NCBI RefSeq assembly: GCF_014191425.1
Contig: NZ_JACHWP010000001.1
Location: 744,001 to 808,000, forward strand
DNA from: Helcobacillus massiliensis
Lineage (GTDB): Bacteria; Actinomycetota; Actinomycetes; Actinomycetales; Dermabacteraceae
Length of the DNA stretch: 64,000 bases
Direction of reading: 5' to 3'
Positions 51,909 through 61,149 of the stretch are shown piece after piece. The notes below the pieces were generated by a model, which saw nothing but the letters and a program-made list of their open reading frames with translations, searched no databases and was not told the origin of the DNA. Position 1 is the first letter of the stretch, and every line of letters starts with the position of its first letter. The translations under genes and the position numbers were made by a program.

Positions 51909-52532
51909 TCAGCGAGCGTAGTACTCGACGACGAGAGCGACGTCGCAGGTCACGGGAACGTCAGCACGCTTGGGGCGCGAGACGAGCTTCGCCTTCAGCT
52001 CCTCGAGCTCCACCGACAGGTACGACGGCACCGAAGCGGCGACATCGCTGTTCCCGCCTTCGGCGGCAGCCTGATAGGTCTCGTAGGTCTGAGCCTTGGG
52101 GGCGATCTGGATCGTCTGGCCCGGCTTCACGCGGAAGGACGGGCGGTCGACGAGCTGACCGTCCACGAGGACGTGGCGGTGGGTGACGGCCTGACGGGCC
52201 TGGAGGATGGTGCGGGCGAAGCCTGCACGCAGCACGAGAGCGTCCAGACGCATCTCGAGCAGCTCCACCATCGACTCACCGGTCAGACCGGGGAGCTTCT
52301 TGGCCTCGACATATGCGCGGTGCAGCTGCTTCTCACGAAGCTGGTACTGCGCGCGCAGACGCTGCTTCTCGGTCAGACGCACTGCGTAGTCCGAGTTGGA
52401 ACGACGAGCACGACCGTGCTGGCCCGGCGGGTACGGGCGCTTCTCGAAGTACTTCACGGCCTTCGGGGTCAGAGCGAGCCCGAGAGCACGGGAAAGTCGC
52501 GCGGTACGACGCGCCTTGGTGACACTGGTCAC
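51909..52532 (-). CDS. rpsD: 30S ribosomal protein S4
   Basis: S4 is a primary binder of 16S rRNA. The 207-residue protein has the N-terminal helical region (RLSRALGLALTPKAVKYFEKRPYPPGQHGRAR, with no zinc Cys) and the S4 RNA-binding domain (LEMRLDALVLRAGFARTILQARQAVTHRHVLVDGQLVDRPSFRVKPGQTIQI). GAGGTAA lies before the GTG at 52532. A -10 hexamer TAGGAT is at 52596-52591. In actinobacteria it lies upstream of alaS as here, rather than in the main ribosomal operon. Confidence 0.97.
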   Translation of the reverse strand: MTSVTKARRTARLSRALGLALTPKAVKYFEKRPYPPGQHGRARRSNSDYAVRLTEKQRLRAQYQLREKQLHRAYVEAKKLPGLTGESMVELLEMRLDALVLRAGFARTILQARQAVTHRHVLVDGQLVDRPSFRVKPGQTIQIAPKAQTYETYQAAAEGGNSDVAASVPSYLSVELEELKAKLVSRPKRADVPVTCDVALVVEYYAR

Positions 52533-52590
52533 AGAGTTACCTCAATTTCGATGCGATGAATCCATTAGGCAGCCGCGGATTCAAGAGTCG

Positions 52591-52596
52591 ATCCTA
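52591..52596 (-). promoter_or_regulatory. Putative -10 element for rpsD
   Basis: TAGGAT on the minus strand lies 58 bases before the rpsD GTG, giving a leader of about 50 bases. Confidence 0.45.
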
Positions 52597-52658
52597 CGCG
52601 GCCCACCCCCTGCCGTTCAACGGTTTCGGCGCGCCTCACGCCGGTTTCGCCTGTGCGT

Positions 52659-54041
52659 TCAGTCACCGTGGGGGCGGTGGCCGCGGGTGATCTGCCGCAG
52701 CACATGGAGGGAACGGCCGACGGAGGCCTCCCTCCCCCGGTCCGTGGGCTCGTAGTAGTCCACGCCCACGAGGTCATCGGGCGCGTACTGCTGTGCGGCG
52801 ACGCCCCGCGGCTCACTGTGGGCGTAGACGTAGTCCTCACCGTGGCCGAGGTCTTCGGCCCCTTTGTAGTGGGAGTCGCGCAGGTGCGCAGGGACGCCGC
52901 GCCCCTTGCCGGCGCGGACATCGGCGATCGCCTTGTTGATCGCAGCGTAGGAGGCGTTGGACTTCGGCGCGGTCGCAATGTGGACCACGGCCTGCGCGAG
53001 CGGGATGCGGCCCTCGGGCATGCCGATCATCTGCACCGCCTGCATGGCGGCGACAGCCACCTGCAGGGCACTGGGGTCCGCCATCCCCACCTCTTCACTG
53101 GCGGCGATGACCACGCGGCGGGCGATGAACCGGGGGTCCTCACCGGATTCGATCATGCGCGCCAGGTAGTGCAGGGAGGCGTCCACGTCGCTGCCGCGCA
53201 TCGACTTGATGAACGCGGAGGCGACGTCGTAGTGCTGATCCCCGGTCTTGTCGTAGGACAGCATCGCCTGGTTGATCGCCTGGGACAGCACGTCGGGGGT
53301 GATGGTGCGGTCCGTGGAGCGCAGTGCGCTGGAGGCGGCGGCTTCGAGGGAGGTGAGGGCCTTGCGCGCGTCGCCGCCGGCGAGCCGCAGCAGCTGAGCG
53401 CGGGCCTCATCGCTGAGCTCGACCTCGCCGCCGAGGCCGCGCTCATCGCTCAGGGCGCGGTCGATCAGCTGGTCCACGTGTGCGGGTGTCAGCGAGCTGA
53501 GGGTGAGCACGATGGAGCGGCTGAGCAGCGGGGAGATGATCGAGAAGTACGGGTTCTCGGTGGTGGCGGCGATCAGGGTGACCCAGCGGTTCTCCACCGA
53601 CGGCAGCAGCGCGTCCTGCTGGGATTTGGAGAAGCGGTGCACCTCGTCCACGAAGAGGACGGTTTCGCGCCCGGTGGTGCGCAGCCGACTGCGGGCGGCG
53701 TCGACGACGGTGCGGATGTCCTTGACCCCCGCGAGGACGGCTGAGACCTCCACGAATTCACGGTCGCCGGACTGGGCGACGGCGTAGGCGATGGTCGTCT
53801 TCCCCGTGCCGGGCGGCCCCCAGAGGATGAGGGAGGAGGGCGCGGTGCGCGAGTCGTCGTCGCTGAGCAGCCGGTGCAGAGGTGAGCCCTCGCTGAGCGC
53901 TTCCTCCTGCCCCACGATCTCATCGATGCTGCGGGGACGCATGCGCGCGGCGAGCGGCGCCCGATGGTCGGTGTTGCGGTCCCCGAGGGTCTTCGGGGCG
54001 GGCGCGTCACCGGCCAGGGAGAACAGATCGTCGTCACTCAC
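52659..54041 (-). CDS. rarA: Replication-associated recombination protein RarA (MgsA)
   Basis: RarA is an AAA ATPase of the clamp-loader family that acts at stalled forks. The 460-residue protein has LAARMRPRSIDEIVGQEEAL at the start, Walker A GPPGTGKTT, Walker B LFVDEVHRF, sensor 1 (AATTENPYFSI), arginine-finger region (SRSIVLTLSSLTP), and the C-terminal MgsA domain (SAFIKSMRGSDVDASLHYLARMIESGEDPRFIARR, HLRDSHYKGA). The GTG start overlaps the pyrD 3' end by 8 bases. Confidence 0.95.
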   Translation of the reverse strand: MSDDDLFSLAGDAPAPKTLGDRNTDHRAPLAARMRPRSIDEIVGQEEALSEGSPLHRLLSDDDSRTAPSSLILWGPPGTGKTTIAYAVAQSGDREFVEVSAVLAGVKDIRTVVDAARSRLRTTGRETVLFVDEVHRFSKSQQDALLPSVENRWVTLIAATTENPYFSIISPLLSRSIVLTLSSLTPAHVDQLIDRALSDERGLGGEVELSDEARAQLLRLAGGDARKALTSLEAAASSALRSTDRTITPDVLSQAINQAMLSYDKTGDQHYDVASAFIKSMRGSDVDASLHYLARMIESGEDPRFIARRVVIAASEEVGMADPSALQVAVAAMQAVQMIGMPEGRIPLAQAVVHIATAPKSNASYAAINKAIADVRAGKGRGVPAHLRDSHYKGAEDLGHGEDYVYAHSEPRGVAAQQYAPDDLVGVDYYEPTDRGREASVGRSLHVLRQITRGHRPHGD

Positions 54042-55128
54042 GGCGGCGCGCCACCTCAGCGGCGATGCGGCCCGGCCACGACGGGCCCTCGTAGATCATG
54101 GAGGTGAAGCCCTGCACGAGGTCGGCGCCGCGCTCGAGCCGTTCGATGACGTCCTCGGCGGTGCGGACGCCGCCGGCGGAGATCAGCGCCAGGCTGCGCT
54201 GGGCCCCGTCGGCCCCCACCCCCGTGCGGTTCGCGACCAGCAGGTCCAGCACCTCCAGGGAGCGGGTGCGGAGGATCGGGCCGGAGAGTCCGCCCGCACC
54301 GATCTGCTCGATGCGCGAGCGCGGTTCGGCGAGGGCATCGGGGCGCTCGATGGTGGTGTTCGTGGCGATGATGCCGTCGAGGCCGAGCTCCAGGGCGAGG
54401 CGGGCCACCGCGACGACGTCGTCGTCGTGGAGATCCGGGGCGATCTTGACGAACAGCGGAACCCGTCGGCCGTTGACAGCGGTGTTCTCCGTGTGCTCCC
54501 GGACGGAGGAGAGGATCGGCCGCAGTTCGTCCACGGCCTGCAGAGCGCGCAGGTTCGGAGTGTTCGGGGAGGAGACGTTGATCGTCAGATAGCTGGCGTA
54601 GGGGGACAGCAGGCGCGCGCTCATGGCGTAGTCAGCGGCGGCGTCCTCCAGTGCGGTGGTCTTGTTCTTGCCGATGTTGACGCCGATGACGGCGCGGCGG
54701 CCCGCGTCGGTGGAACGGATGCGGCGCAGACGGTCGGCGACGGCGACGGCGCCCTCATTGTTGAACCCCATCCGGTTGATGACGGCGCGGTCCTTCACGA
54801 GGCGGAACAGGCGCGGCGTGTCGTTGCCGTCCTGGGGGCGCGCGGTGACGGTGCCGATCTCCACATGGGTGAACCCGAGATCGAGCAGTGCGAGCGGGAC
54901 CTGAGCGTTCTTGTCGAACCCGGCGGCGAGGCCGAACGCGCCGGGGAAGTCGATGCCGGCGACCGTGCGGCTCTTCTCGGCTCCGCGGGCGCTGAACAGG
55001 CGGCGCAGGACCGCGGGGCCGCCTGGGAGGCGGTGCGCGAGGCCGAGGGCGCTGATCGTCAGATGGTGGACCCGCTCGGGGTCGAAGCGGCTGAGGACCT
55101 GGGAGAAGACAAGGGGGTAGATGCTCAC
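54034..55128 (-). CDS. pyrD: Dihydroorotate dehydrogenase, quinone type
   Basis: PyrD oxidises dihydroorotate to orotate in pyrimidine synthesis, passing electrons to quinone. The 364-residue length and the N-terminal membrane-associated helices (SIYPLVFSQVLSRFDPERVHHLTISAL) mark class 2. Active-site blocks: GFTHVEIGTVTARPQDGNDTPRLFRL, INRMGFNNEG, INVSSPNTPNLRALQ, VKIAPDL, TNTTIERPD, GGLSGPILRTRSLEVL and LISAGGVRTAEDVIERLERGADLVQGFTSMIYEGP. The start is GTG at 55128. Confidence 0.95.
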   Translation of the reverse strand: MSIYPLVFSQVLSRFDPERVHHLTISALGLAHRLPGGPAVLRRLFSARGAEKSRTVAGIDFPGAFGLAAGFDKNAQVPLALLDLGFTHVEIGTVTARPQDGNDTPRLFRLVKDRAVINRMGFNNEGAVAVADRLRRIRSTDAGRRAVIGVNIGKNKTTALEDAAADYAMSARLLSPYASYLTINVSSPNTPNLRALQAVDELRPILSSVREHTENTAVNGRRVPLFVKIAPDLHDDDVVAVARLALELGLDGIIATNTTIERPDALAEPRSRIEQIGAGGLSGPILRTRSLEVLDLLVANRTGVGADGAQRSLALISAGGVRTAEDVIERLERGADLVQGFTSMIYEGPSWPGRIAAEVARRRE

Positions 55129-55137
55129 CCCTCAAGT

Positions 55138-55593
55138 CTACGCGGCGTGCTTGACTCCTCGCCGGCGCTGGTGCAGCAGGTAGATCCCGGCGATGATCGG
55201 CAGCACGAGCGGCACATAGCCGTAGCCGGATCCGAAGTGGGACCAGACCGAGGGGCGCGGGAACAGGGCGGGCACCGCAATGCTGAGCAGTCCGACGCCG
55301 ATGACGCCCGCCAGTTCGATCCCGACCACCGTGAGGGCGGCGGTGATGGGCACGCGGGGGCGCGAGACGAGGACGGCGAGGACGATGTAGGTGACGGCGG
55401 CGAGCAGGGAGAGCACGAACGCGACAGGCGCCTGGTCGAATTCGGTGAGGATCTGCACGAGGGACCGGGCGGTCGCGGAGATCGCGAAGATGAAGTAGGC
55501 GAGCATGATGACCACGCGGAAGCCGCGGCCCTGCTCGGCACCTGTGCGATCCGTGTGCTCGGCATCGCGGCGGATCCCGGTGCGGCCGCTCAT
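55138..55593 (-). CDS. Four-helix integral membrane protein of unknown function
   Basis: This 151-residue protein has four predicted helices (about residues 26-46, 54-75, 82-105 and 123-140), ending in a short basic tail (LLHQRRRGVKHAA). The N-terminus is polar. It resembles actinobacterial hypothetical membrane proteins found next to pyrD. It overlaps the next gene upstream by 4 bases (ATGA) and has a 9-base gap to pyrD. No catalytic motif is visible. Confidence 0.65.
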   Translation of the reverse strand: MSGRTGIRRDAEHTDRTGAEQGRGFRVVIMLAYFIFAISATARSLVQILTEFDQAPVAFVLSLLAAVTYIVLAVLVSRPRVPITAALTVVGIELAGVIGVGLLSIAVPALFPRPSVWSHFGSGYGYVPLVLPIIAGIYLLHQRRRGVKHAA

Positions 55594-55952
55594 GCGAACC
55601 CTCCGGCCCAGATCTGCGGAAGGCGGGCGGCGAGCACCGTCATCGTCAGCGACGCGATCGCGATCGTGAGCGCCCCCCAGCGTGAGCGCTCCAGGAACCC
55701 GAGGTAGAGCCCGGCGATGGGGAGGGTGAGGCCGGTGAGGGCGTAGCCCCAGAAGGTGATGGCATCGGTGGGGCCGCCGACGGATGCCGCCTTCAGCAGG
55801 GCCCCCACCACGAGGGCGATCCACACCAGCAGCACGAGCAGCTGGGCGCCGAGGAGGATGAGGTCCGCGGCGAGGTCCTTGACCACGTAGAGAAGGCCGA
55901 GCGCTCCGACTCCGACGCCGATGATGTACGTCGCGATGATCAGTGCGCTCAT
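55590..55952 (-). CDS. Small integral membrane protein of unknown function
   Basis: This 120-residue protein consists almost entirely of four hydrophobic segments (SALIIATYIIGVGVGALGLLYVV, ADLILLGAQLLVLLVWIALVVGALL, ITFWGYALTGLTLPIAGLYLGF, ALTIAIASLTMTVLAARLPQIW). The ATG 55952 fits the hydrophobic start. It is translationally coupled to the following membrane gene, so the two may form a complex. Function unknown. Confidence 0.65.
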   Translation of the reverse strand: MSALIIATYIIGVGVGALGLLYVVKDLAADLILLGAQLLVLLVWIALVVGALLKAASVGGPTDAITFWGYALTGLTLPIAGLYLGFLERSRWGALTIAIASLTMTVLAARLPQIWAGGFA

Positions 55953-56041
55953 CGTGTCCCTTCTGCTGCAAATCGGTACGGCCATGCGGCGGCGGTGGAT
56001 TCTGCTCGCATGTTCTGCGGGCGGCGGCGTGCCGGCTGGCC

Positions 56042-56047
56042 TACGAT
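56042..56047 (+). promoter_or_regulatory. Leaderless -10 element for pepA
   Basis: TACGAT ends 6 bases before the ATG at 56054, which places the transcript start at the start codon. Confidence 0.55.
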
Positions 56048-56053
56048 GAGGAT

Positions 56054-57520
56054 ATGACAGATATGAAAATCACTGCCACTAAGGTTGAGTCCGTCACTGC
56101 CGAGGTTCTGGTCCTCCCCCTTCTCGCCGGCGAGAAGGATGCGGATGCGACCCCCGTCGGCCTCCCGAAGCTGAGCTCCGCGGTCAGCGCTGTCCGCGCT
56201 TCCGGCGCCAAGGGCGCCACCACCCGCCTGCCCGCCGTCAATGGTCTGAAGGCCCAGTCCGTGCTCCTCGTGGGCCTGGGCTCCTCCGATCTCGCCGATG
56301 TCACCGATGAGCACATCCGCGAGGCCTTCGGTTCCGCCGCCCGCGCCCTCACCGGCGTGAAGTCCGCCGCCATCGCATTCCCCGGCGGCTCCGACGATCA
56401 GGTCGTCGCCGCTGCTGAGGGCTTCGCCCTCGGCTCCTACAACTACATCGAGCACAAGACCGCTGAGTCCGCGAAGAAGTCGACCCCGGTCGAGTCGTTC
56501 GAAGTCGTCACCGTCTCGAAGCCGTCCACGGAGCTGTCCGCGCGTCTGGACCGCGCGATGACCGTCGCCGAGCACGTGCACGCGGTGCGCGATCTGGTGA
56601 ACACCCCGCCGAATCTGCTGTTCCCGGAGGCGTTCGCGGACATCGCCGCGAAGGCCGCGAAGAAGGTCGGCGTCGGCGTGGAGATCCTGGATGAGAAGAA
56701 GCTCCTCGCCGGCGGCTACGGCGGCATCATGGGCGTGGGTCAGGGCTCCACCCGCAAGCCCCGTCTCGTGAAGCTGACCTACGTGCCGAAGAAGGCCACC
56801 CGTCACGTCTCGATCGTCGGCAAGGGCATCACGTTCGACACCGGCGGCATCTCTCTGAAGCCGGGCGCCAGCATGGACGAGATGACCTCGGACATGGCGG
56901 GTGCAGCCACCACGCTGCACACCGTTCTGACCGCGGCGAAGCTGGAGCTGCCGATCGCCGTGACCGGCTTCCTCGCCCTCGCCGAGAACATGCCGGGCGG
57001 CGGCGCTCAGCGCCCCGGCGACGTGGTCACCATGCGCAACGGCATGACCGTCGAGGTGCTGAACACGGACGCTGAGGGCCGCATGGTCATGGCCGACGCG
57101 CTCGTGGACGCCGCTGCTGAGAAGCCGGATCTGCTGATCGACGTCGCCACCCTGACCGGTGCGGCCGTGGTCGCCCTCGGCTCCCGCACCGCTGCCGTCA
57201 TGGGCACCGAGGATGCGCGTGACGAACTGTGGGCCGCGTCCAAGCGCGCCGGCGAAGCGTTCTGGCCGCTGCCGTTCCCGGAGGAGCTGCGCGAGACCCT
57301 GAACGGCCGCGTCGCCGACCTCTCCAACATCGGTGAGCGCCCGGGCGGCACGCTGAGCGCCGGAGTGTTCCTGCAGGAGTTCACCGACGGTCTGCCGTGG
57401 GCGCACCTGGACATCGCCCCGACCGGCTTCACCCAGAAGCCGTACGGCTACACCACCCGCGGCGGCACCGGCCAGAGCCTGCGCACCATGCTCGCCGTGC
57501 TGGAGGACACCAGCCGCTGA
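56054..57520 (+). CDS. pepA: Leucyl aminopeptidase, M17 family
   Basis: PepA removes N-terminal residues from peptides with two divalent metals. The 488-residue protein has an N-terminal macro-like domain and the catalytic domain with KGITFDTGGISLKPG (metal Asp and Lys), MTSDMAGAATTLHT and the family signature NTDAEGRMVMADALVDAA. ATG 56054 is chosen for the leaderless promoter spacing; ATG 56063 is an alternative. It is followed by a strong terminator. Confidence 0.95.
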   Translation: MTDMKITATKVESVTAEVLVLPLLAGEKDADATPVGLPKLSSAVSAVRASGAKGATTRLPAVNGLKAQSVLLVGLGSSDLADVTDEHIREAFGSAARALTGVKSAAIAFPGGSDDQVVAAAEGFALGSYNYIEHKTAESAKKSTPVESFEVVTVSKPSTELSARLDRAMTVAEHVHAVRDLVNTPPNLLFPEAFADIAAKAAKKVGVGVEILDEKKLLAGGYGGIMGVGQGSTRKPRLVKLTYVPKKATRHVSIVGKGITFDTGGISLKPGASMDEMTSDMAGAATTLHTVLTAAKLELPIAVTGFLALAENMPGGGAQRPGDVVTMRNGMTVEVLNTDAEGRMVMADALVDAAAEKPDLLIDVATLTGAAVVALGSRTAAVMGTEDARDELWAASKRAGEAFWPLPFPEELRETLNGRVADLSNIGERPGGTLSAGVFLQEFTDGLPWAHLDIAPTGFTQKPYGYTTRGGTGQSLRTMLAVLEDTSR

Positions 57521-57570
57521 GCAGCGCTGCACTCCACCAGGCGCAGCCGTGAGCTGACCTGACTGACCGG

Positions 57571-57613
57571 GAAGGCCGACGGGACCCTCGCACGAACGGG
57601 CCCGTCGGCCTTC
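57571..57613 (+). terminator. Strong terminator after pepA
   Basis: GAAGGCCGACGGG (57571-57583) pairs perfectly with CCCGTCGGCCTTC (57601-57613), followed by TTCG. The remaining 235 bases up to lpdA hold no clear gene; possible -10 hexamers such as TAGCAT (57737-57742) may start the lpdA transcript. Confidence 0.8.
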
Positions 57614-57848
57614 TTCGTGCCCGCGGGCCTATGCTCTGCATGCCCACGGGCCCGTGCCGTCCATGATCCCGGCCACCCGCCGGGCCCTCAGTTCCCGCCG
57701 GGCGGCGAGCTGGAGGAATGTTGCGCCGCAGTGCAATAGCATGGGAGGCATCATCGCTGAGCGCGAGCGCGCTCGGCGTGAGCATCGCCGCCCGGCCATT
57801 TCCGGTCGGCGCCGAGCACGACCATCGAGTGAGCTAGGGAGCTTGAAC

Positions 57849-59255
57849 GTGGCTGATAACTCCACTGACCAGAAGTTCGACATTGTGATTGTGGGAGGCG
57901 GCAGCGGCGGCTACTCCGCAGCTCTGCGCGCCGCTCAGCTGGGCAAGTCCGTTGCCCTCGTCGAGAAGGACAAGCTGGGCGGCACCTGCCTGCACCGCGG
58001 CTGTGTCCCCACCAAGACGCTTCTGCACGTGGCCGAGATGGCCGAGGCGCCCGCCGATGCCCGAGCCCTGGGCATCGACCTCACCCTCAACAACATCGAC
58101 GTTGACAAGATGCTGTCCTTCAAGGACCGCACCATCAGCCGCCTGTACAAGGGTCTGCAGGGCCTGGTCGGCTCCGGCGACATCGAGTACGTCGAAGGCT
58201 TCGGCCGCCTCACCGGCAAGAACACCGTCGAGGTGACCGGCGAGAACGGCACCACCATCCTGACCGGCGAGAACATCGTCCTCGCCTCCGGCTCCTTCTC
58301 GAAGACCCTCCCGGGCCTCGAGCTCGGCGGCCGCATCATCGACTCCGAGATGGCGCTCCAGCTGCCCGAGGTTCCGAAGAACCCGATCATCCTCGGCGGC
58401 GGCGTCATCGGCGTCGAGTTCGCCTCCGTGTGGAAGTCCCTCGGCGCTGAGAGCGTCACGATCGTGGAGGGCCTGCCGAACCTGGTCGCCAACGAGGACG
58501 AGGCCCTCTCCAAGGGTCTGGAGCGCGCCTTCAAGCGCCGCAAGATCAAGTACTCACTCGGCATCTTCTTCGAGAAGGCCGAGCAGACCGAGGACGGCGT
58601 CAAGGTCACCCTCGCCGACGGCACCGAGTTCGAGGGCGACTACCTCCTCGTTGCAGTGGGCCGCGGCCCGAACACCAAGGACATGGGCTACGAGGAGCAG
58701 GGCATCGAGATGGATCGCGGCTTCGTGCTCGCGAACAAGGAGACCCTGGAGACCAACGTCAAGGGCATCTACGCCGTCGGCGACATCGTCCCGGGCCTGC
58801 AGCTCGCCCACCGCGGCTTCCAGCAGGGCATCTTCGTGGCCGAGCAGATCGCCGGCCTGAACCCGGAGCCGATCAACGAGGCGCACATCCCGCGCGTCAC
58901 CTACTGCGAGCCGAACGTCGGTTCCGTCGGCCTCACCGAGAAGCAGGCGAAGGAGAAGTTCGGCGAGGACAAGGTCGAGAGCTACGAGTACAACCTCGGC
59001 GGCAACGGCAAGTCCCAGATCCTCGGCACGCAGGGCTTCGTGAAGCTCGTGCGCGAGAAGGACGGCCCGATCGTCGGCGTCCACATGCTCGGCGCCCGCA
59101 TGTCCGAGCAGATCGGTGAGGCTCAGCTCATCGTGTCCTGGGAGGCCATGCCGGAGGATGTCGCCTCCCTCATCCACGCCCACCCGACCCAGAACGAGTC
59201 GCTCGGCGAGGCTGCGCTGGCACTGGCCGGCAAGCCGCTGCACTCCCACGCCTGA
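57849..59255 (+). CDS. lpdA: Dihydrolipoyl dehydrogenase
   Basis: Lpd re-oxidises the dihydrolipoyl groups of 2-oxoacid dehydrogenase complexes with NAD. The 468-residue flavoprotein has FDIVIVGGGSGGYSAALRAAQLG (FAD site), GGTCLHRGCVPTKTL with the redox-active Cys pair, the NAD site IILGGGVIGVEFASVW, IYAVGDIVPG and the catalytic His-Glu in HAHPTQNE. GTG 57849 has AGGGAG 8 bases upstream. It is followed by sucB 29 bases later. Confidence 0.95.
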   Translation: MADNSTDQKFDIVIVGGGSGGYSAALRAAQLGKSVALVEKDKLGGTCLHRGCVPTKTLLHVAEMAEAPADARALGIDLTLNNIDVDKMLSFKDRTISRLYKGLQGLVGSGDIEYVEGFGRLTGKNTVEVTGENGTTILTGENIVLASGSFSKTLPGLELGGRIIDSEMALQLPEVPKNPIILGGGVIGVEFASVWKSLGAESVTIVEGLPNLVANEDEALSKGLERAFKRRKIKYSLGIFFEKAEQTEDGVKVTLADGTEFEGDYLLVAVGRGPNTKDMGYEEQGIEMDRGFVLANKETLETNVKGIYAVGDIVPGLQLAHRGFQQGIFVAEQIAGLNPEPINEAHIPRVTYCEPNVGSVGLTEKQAKEKFGEDKVESYEYNLGGNGKSQILGTQGFVKLVREKDGPIVGVHMLGARMSEQIGEAQLIVSWEAMPEDVASLIHAHPTQNESLGEAALALAGKPLHSHA

Positions 59256-59284
59256 TCCACCAGTCGACAGCAGAGGAACTGACA

Positions 59285-61063
59285 ATGTCAGAAAAAGTAC
59301 AGATGCCGGCTCTCGGTGAATCCGTCACTGAGGGCACCGTCACCCGCTGGCTGAAGGACGTCGGCGACACCGTCGAGGTCGACGAGCCGCTCCTCGAAGT
59401 CTCCACCGACAAGGTCGACACCGAGATCCCGTCACCGGTCGCCGGCGTGCTCGAAGAGATCCTCGTTGCTGAGGACGAGGACGCCGAGGTCGGCGCCGAT
59501 CTCGCTGTCATCGGCAGCGGCGACGGTGCATCCTCCGACGCGGAGAAGTCCGAGGACGACTCCGCCGCGGATGAGGCCTCGCAGGAGCCCGCAGCCGACG
59601 ACGCTGACGACAGCGCCGATGATGTGGACGACGACGCCGCGTCCGAGGACGATGCACCCGCAGAGTCCTCCGGCGGCTCCGGTGAGGGCGAAGAGGTCAC
59701 CATGCCGGCCCTCGGCGAGTCCGTCACCGAAGGCACCGTCACCCGCTGGCTGAAGGACGTCGGCGATGAGGTCGAGGTCGACGAACCGCTCCTCGAGGTC
59801 TCCACCGACAAGGTCGATACCGAGATCCCCTCCCCCGTGGCGGGTGTTCTCCAGGAGATCCGCGTGAAGGAGGATGAAGAGGCCGAGATCGGCGCCGTCA
59901 TCGCCGTCATCGGGTCCGGTGCCGCATCCGGTGGTTCCTCTGAGAAGCCCGCACCGGCGAAGCAGGAGGAGAAGTCCGCTGACGCCTCCGACAAGGGCGA
60001 CGCCCAGAAGGCGGCCTCCGAGCCGGCTGCTGAGGAGAAGCCCGCGAAGGACGAGAAGCAGGAGCAGAAGGCTGAGGCCTCCGCCACTGCTGACTCGTCG
60101 CTCACCGGCTCCTCCAACGCGACGGCGTACGTCACCCCGATCGTTCGCAAGCTCGCCAAAGATTCCGGTGTTGACCTCTCCCAGGTCACCGGCACCGGCG
60201 TGGGTGGCCGCATCCGCAAGCAGGATGTGAAGGACGCCGCCGAGAAGCAGAAGCAGGCCGCTGAGGCGCCCTCGGCTCCGTCCGCAGGTCAGCAGCACGC
60301 TGCCCCCGCTGCTGCGAAGCCGTCCGCCCCGGTCGAGGTGTCGCCGCTGCGCGGCACCGAGCAGAAGATGACGCGTCTGCGCAAGATCGTCGCTGAGCGC
60401 ATGGTGGAGTCCCTGCACACGCAGGCGCAGCTCACCACCGCGGTCGAGGTTGACATGACCCGCATCGCCGCTCTGCGCAGCCAGGCGAAGGACCAGTTCG
60501 CTGCCCGCGAGGGTGCGAAGCTGACCTTCCTGCCGTTCATCATGCAGGCCGCTGTCGAAGCGCTGAAGACCTACCCGGTCATCAACGCCGAGATCCAGGA
60601 CGGCATGATCAAGTACCACGGCAGCGAGAACATCGGCATGGCTGCGGACACCGAGCGCGGTCTCGTGGTCCCCGTCATCAAGAACGCCGGTGACCTCAAC
60701 CTCGCCGGTCTCGCACGCCAGATCGGTGAGCTCGGCGGCAAGGCGAAGAACAACAAGCTCGGCCCGGACGACCTCCAGGGCGCGACCTTCACCATCACCA
60801 ACACGGGATCCGGCGGCGCCCTCTGGGACACCCCGATCGTCCCGAACCCGCAGGTCGGCATCCTCGGCTGCGGCACGATCGTGAAGCGTCCCGCCGTGGT
60901 CAAGGACCAGGACGGCAACGACACCATCGCGATCCGTTCGATGATGTACCTGTTCCTCTCCTACGACCACCGCCTCGTGGACGGTGCGGACGCTGCACGC
61001 TTCCTCACCCACATGAAGGCGCGACTGGAAGAAGGCGCGTTCGGCAGCGAGCTCGGACTCTGA
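59285..61063 (+). CDS. sucB: 2-oxoacid dehydrogenase E2 component (dihydrolipoamide succinyltransferase) with two lipoyl domains
   Basis: This E2 acyltransferase of 592 residues has two nearly identical lipoyl domains (about 2-76 and 138-213; both contain DKVDTEIPSPVAGV with the lipoylated Lys), separated by acidic Ala/Asp/Ser linkers. A peripheral-subunit-binding domain follows (about 280-315, VTPIVRKLAKDSGVDLSQVTGTGVGGRIRKQDV), then the catalytic domain with YDHRLVDGADAARF (His and Asp). Pyruvate- versus 2-oxoglutarate-type cannot be fixed by sequence alone; actinobacterial E2 in this position is commonly sucB. It neighbours lpdA, lipB and lipA. Confidence 0.92.
   Translation: MSEKVQMPALGESVTEGTVTRWLKDVGDTVEVDEPLLEVSTDKVDTEIPSPVAGVLEEILVAEDEDAEVGADLAVIGSGDGASSDAEKSEDDSAADEASQEPAADDADDSADDVDDDAASEDDAPAESSGGSGEGEEVTMPALGESVTEGTVTRWLKDVGDEVEVDEPLLEVSTDKVDTEIPSPVAGVLQEIRVKEDEEAEIGAVIAVIGSGAASGGSSEKPAPAKQEEKSADASDKGDAQKAASEPAAEEKPAKDEKQEQKAEASATADSSLTGSSNATAYVTPIVRKLAKDSGVDLSQVTGTGVGGRIRKQDVKDAAEKQKQAAEAPSAPSAGQQHAAPAAAKPSAPVEVSPLRGTEQKMTRLRKIVAERMVESLHTQAQLTTAVEVDMTRIAALRSQAKDQFAAREGAKLTFLPFIMQAAVEALKTYPVINAEIQDGMIKYHGSENIGMAADTERGLVVPVIKNAGDLNLAGLARQIGELGGKAKNNKLGPDDLQGATFTITNTGSGGALWDTPIVPNPQVGILGCGTIVKRPAVVKDQDGNDTIAIRSMMYLFLSYDHRLVDGADAARFLTHMKARLEEGAFGSELGL
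59291..59907 (+). repeat. Tandem repeat encoding the two lipoyl domains of sucB
   Basis: The stretches beginning at about 59303 and 59702 are highly similar over roughly 160 bases, differing mostly at third codon positions. They arose by internal duplication of one domain. Confidence 0.75.
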
Positions 61064-61091
61064 TCCACGCCCGCTGACCCAGCAGTGCAAC

Positions 61092-61131
61092 GGGGCGGTC
61101 CCTCACCCACCGGGTGAGCGGCCGCCCCTTT
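61092..61131. terminator. Double-stem terminator after sucB
   Basis: GGGGCGG (61092-61098) pairs with CCGCCCC (61122-61128), and inside it CTCACCC pairs with GGGTGAG. TTTCCC follows on the plus strand. It separates convergent genes. Confidence 0.8.
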
Positions 61132-61149
61132 CCCTGTCCCTTGCTGGAT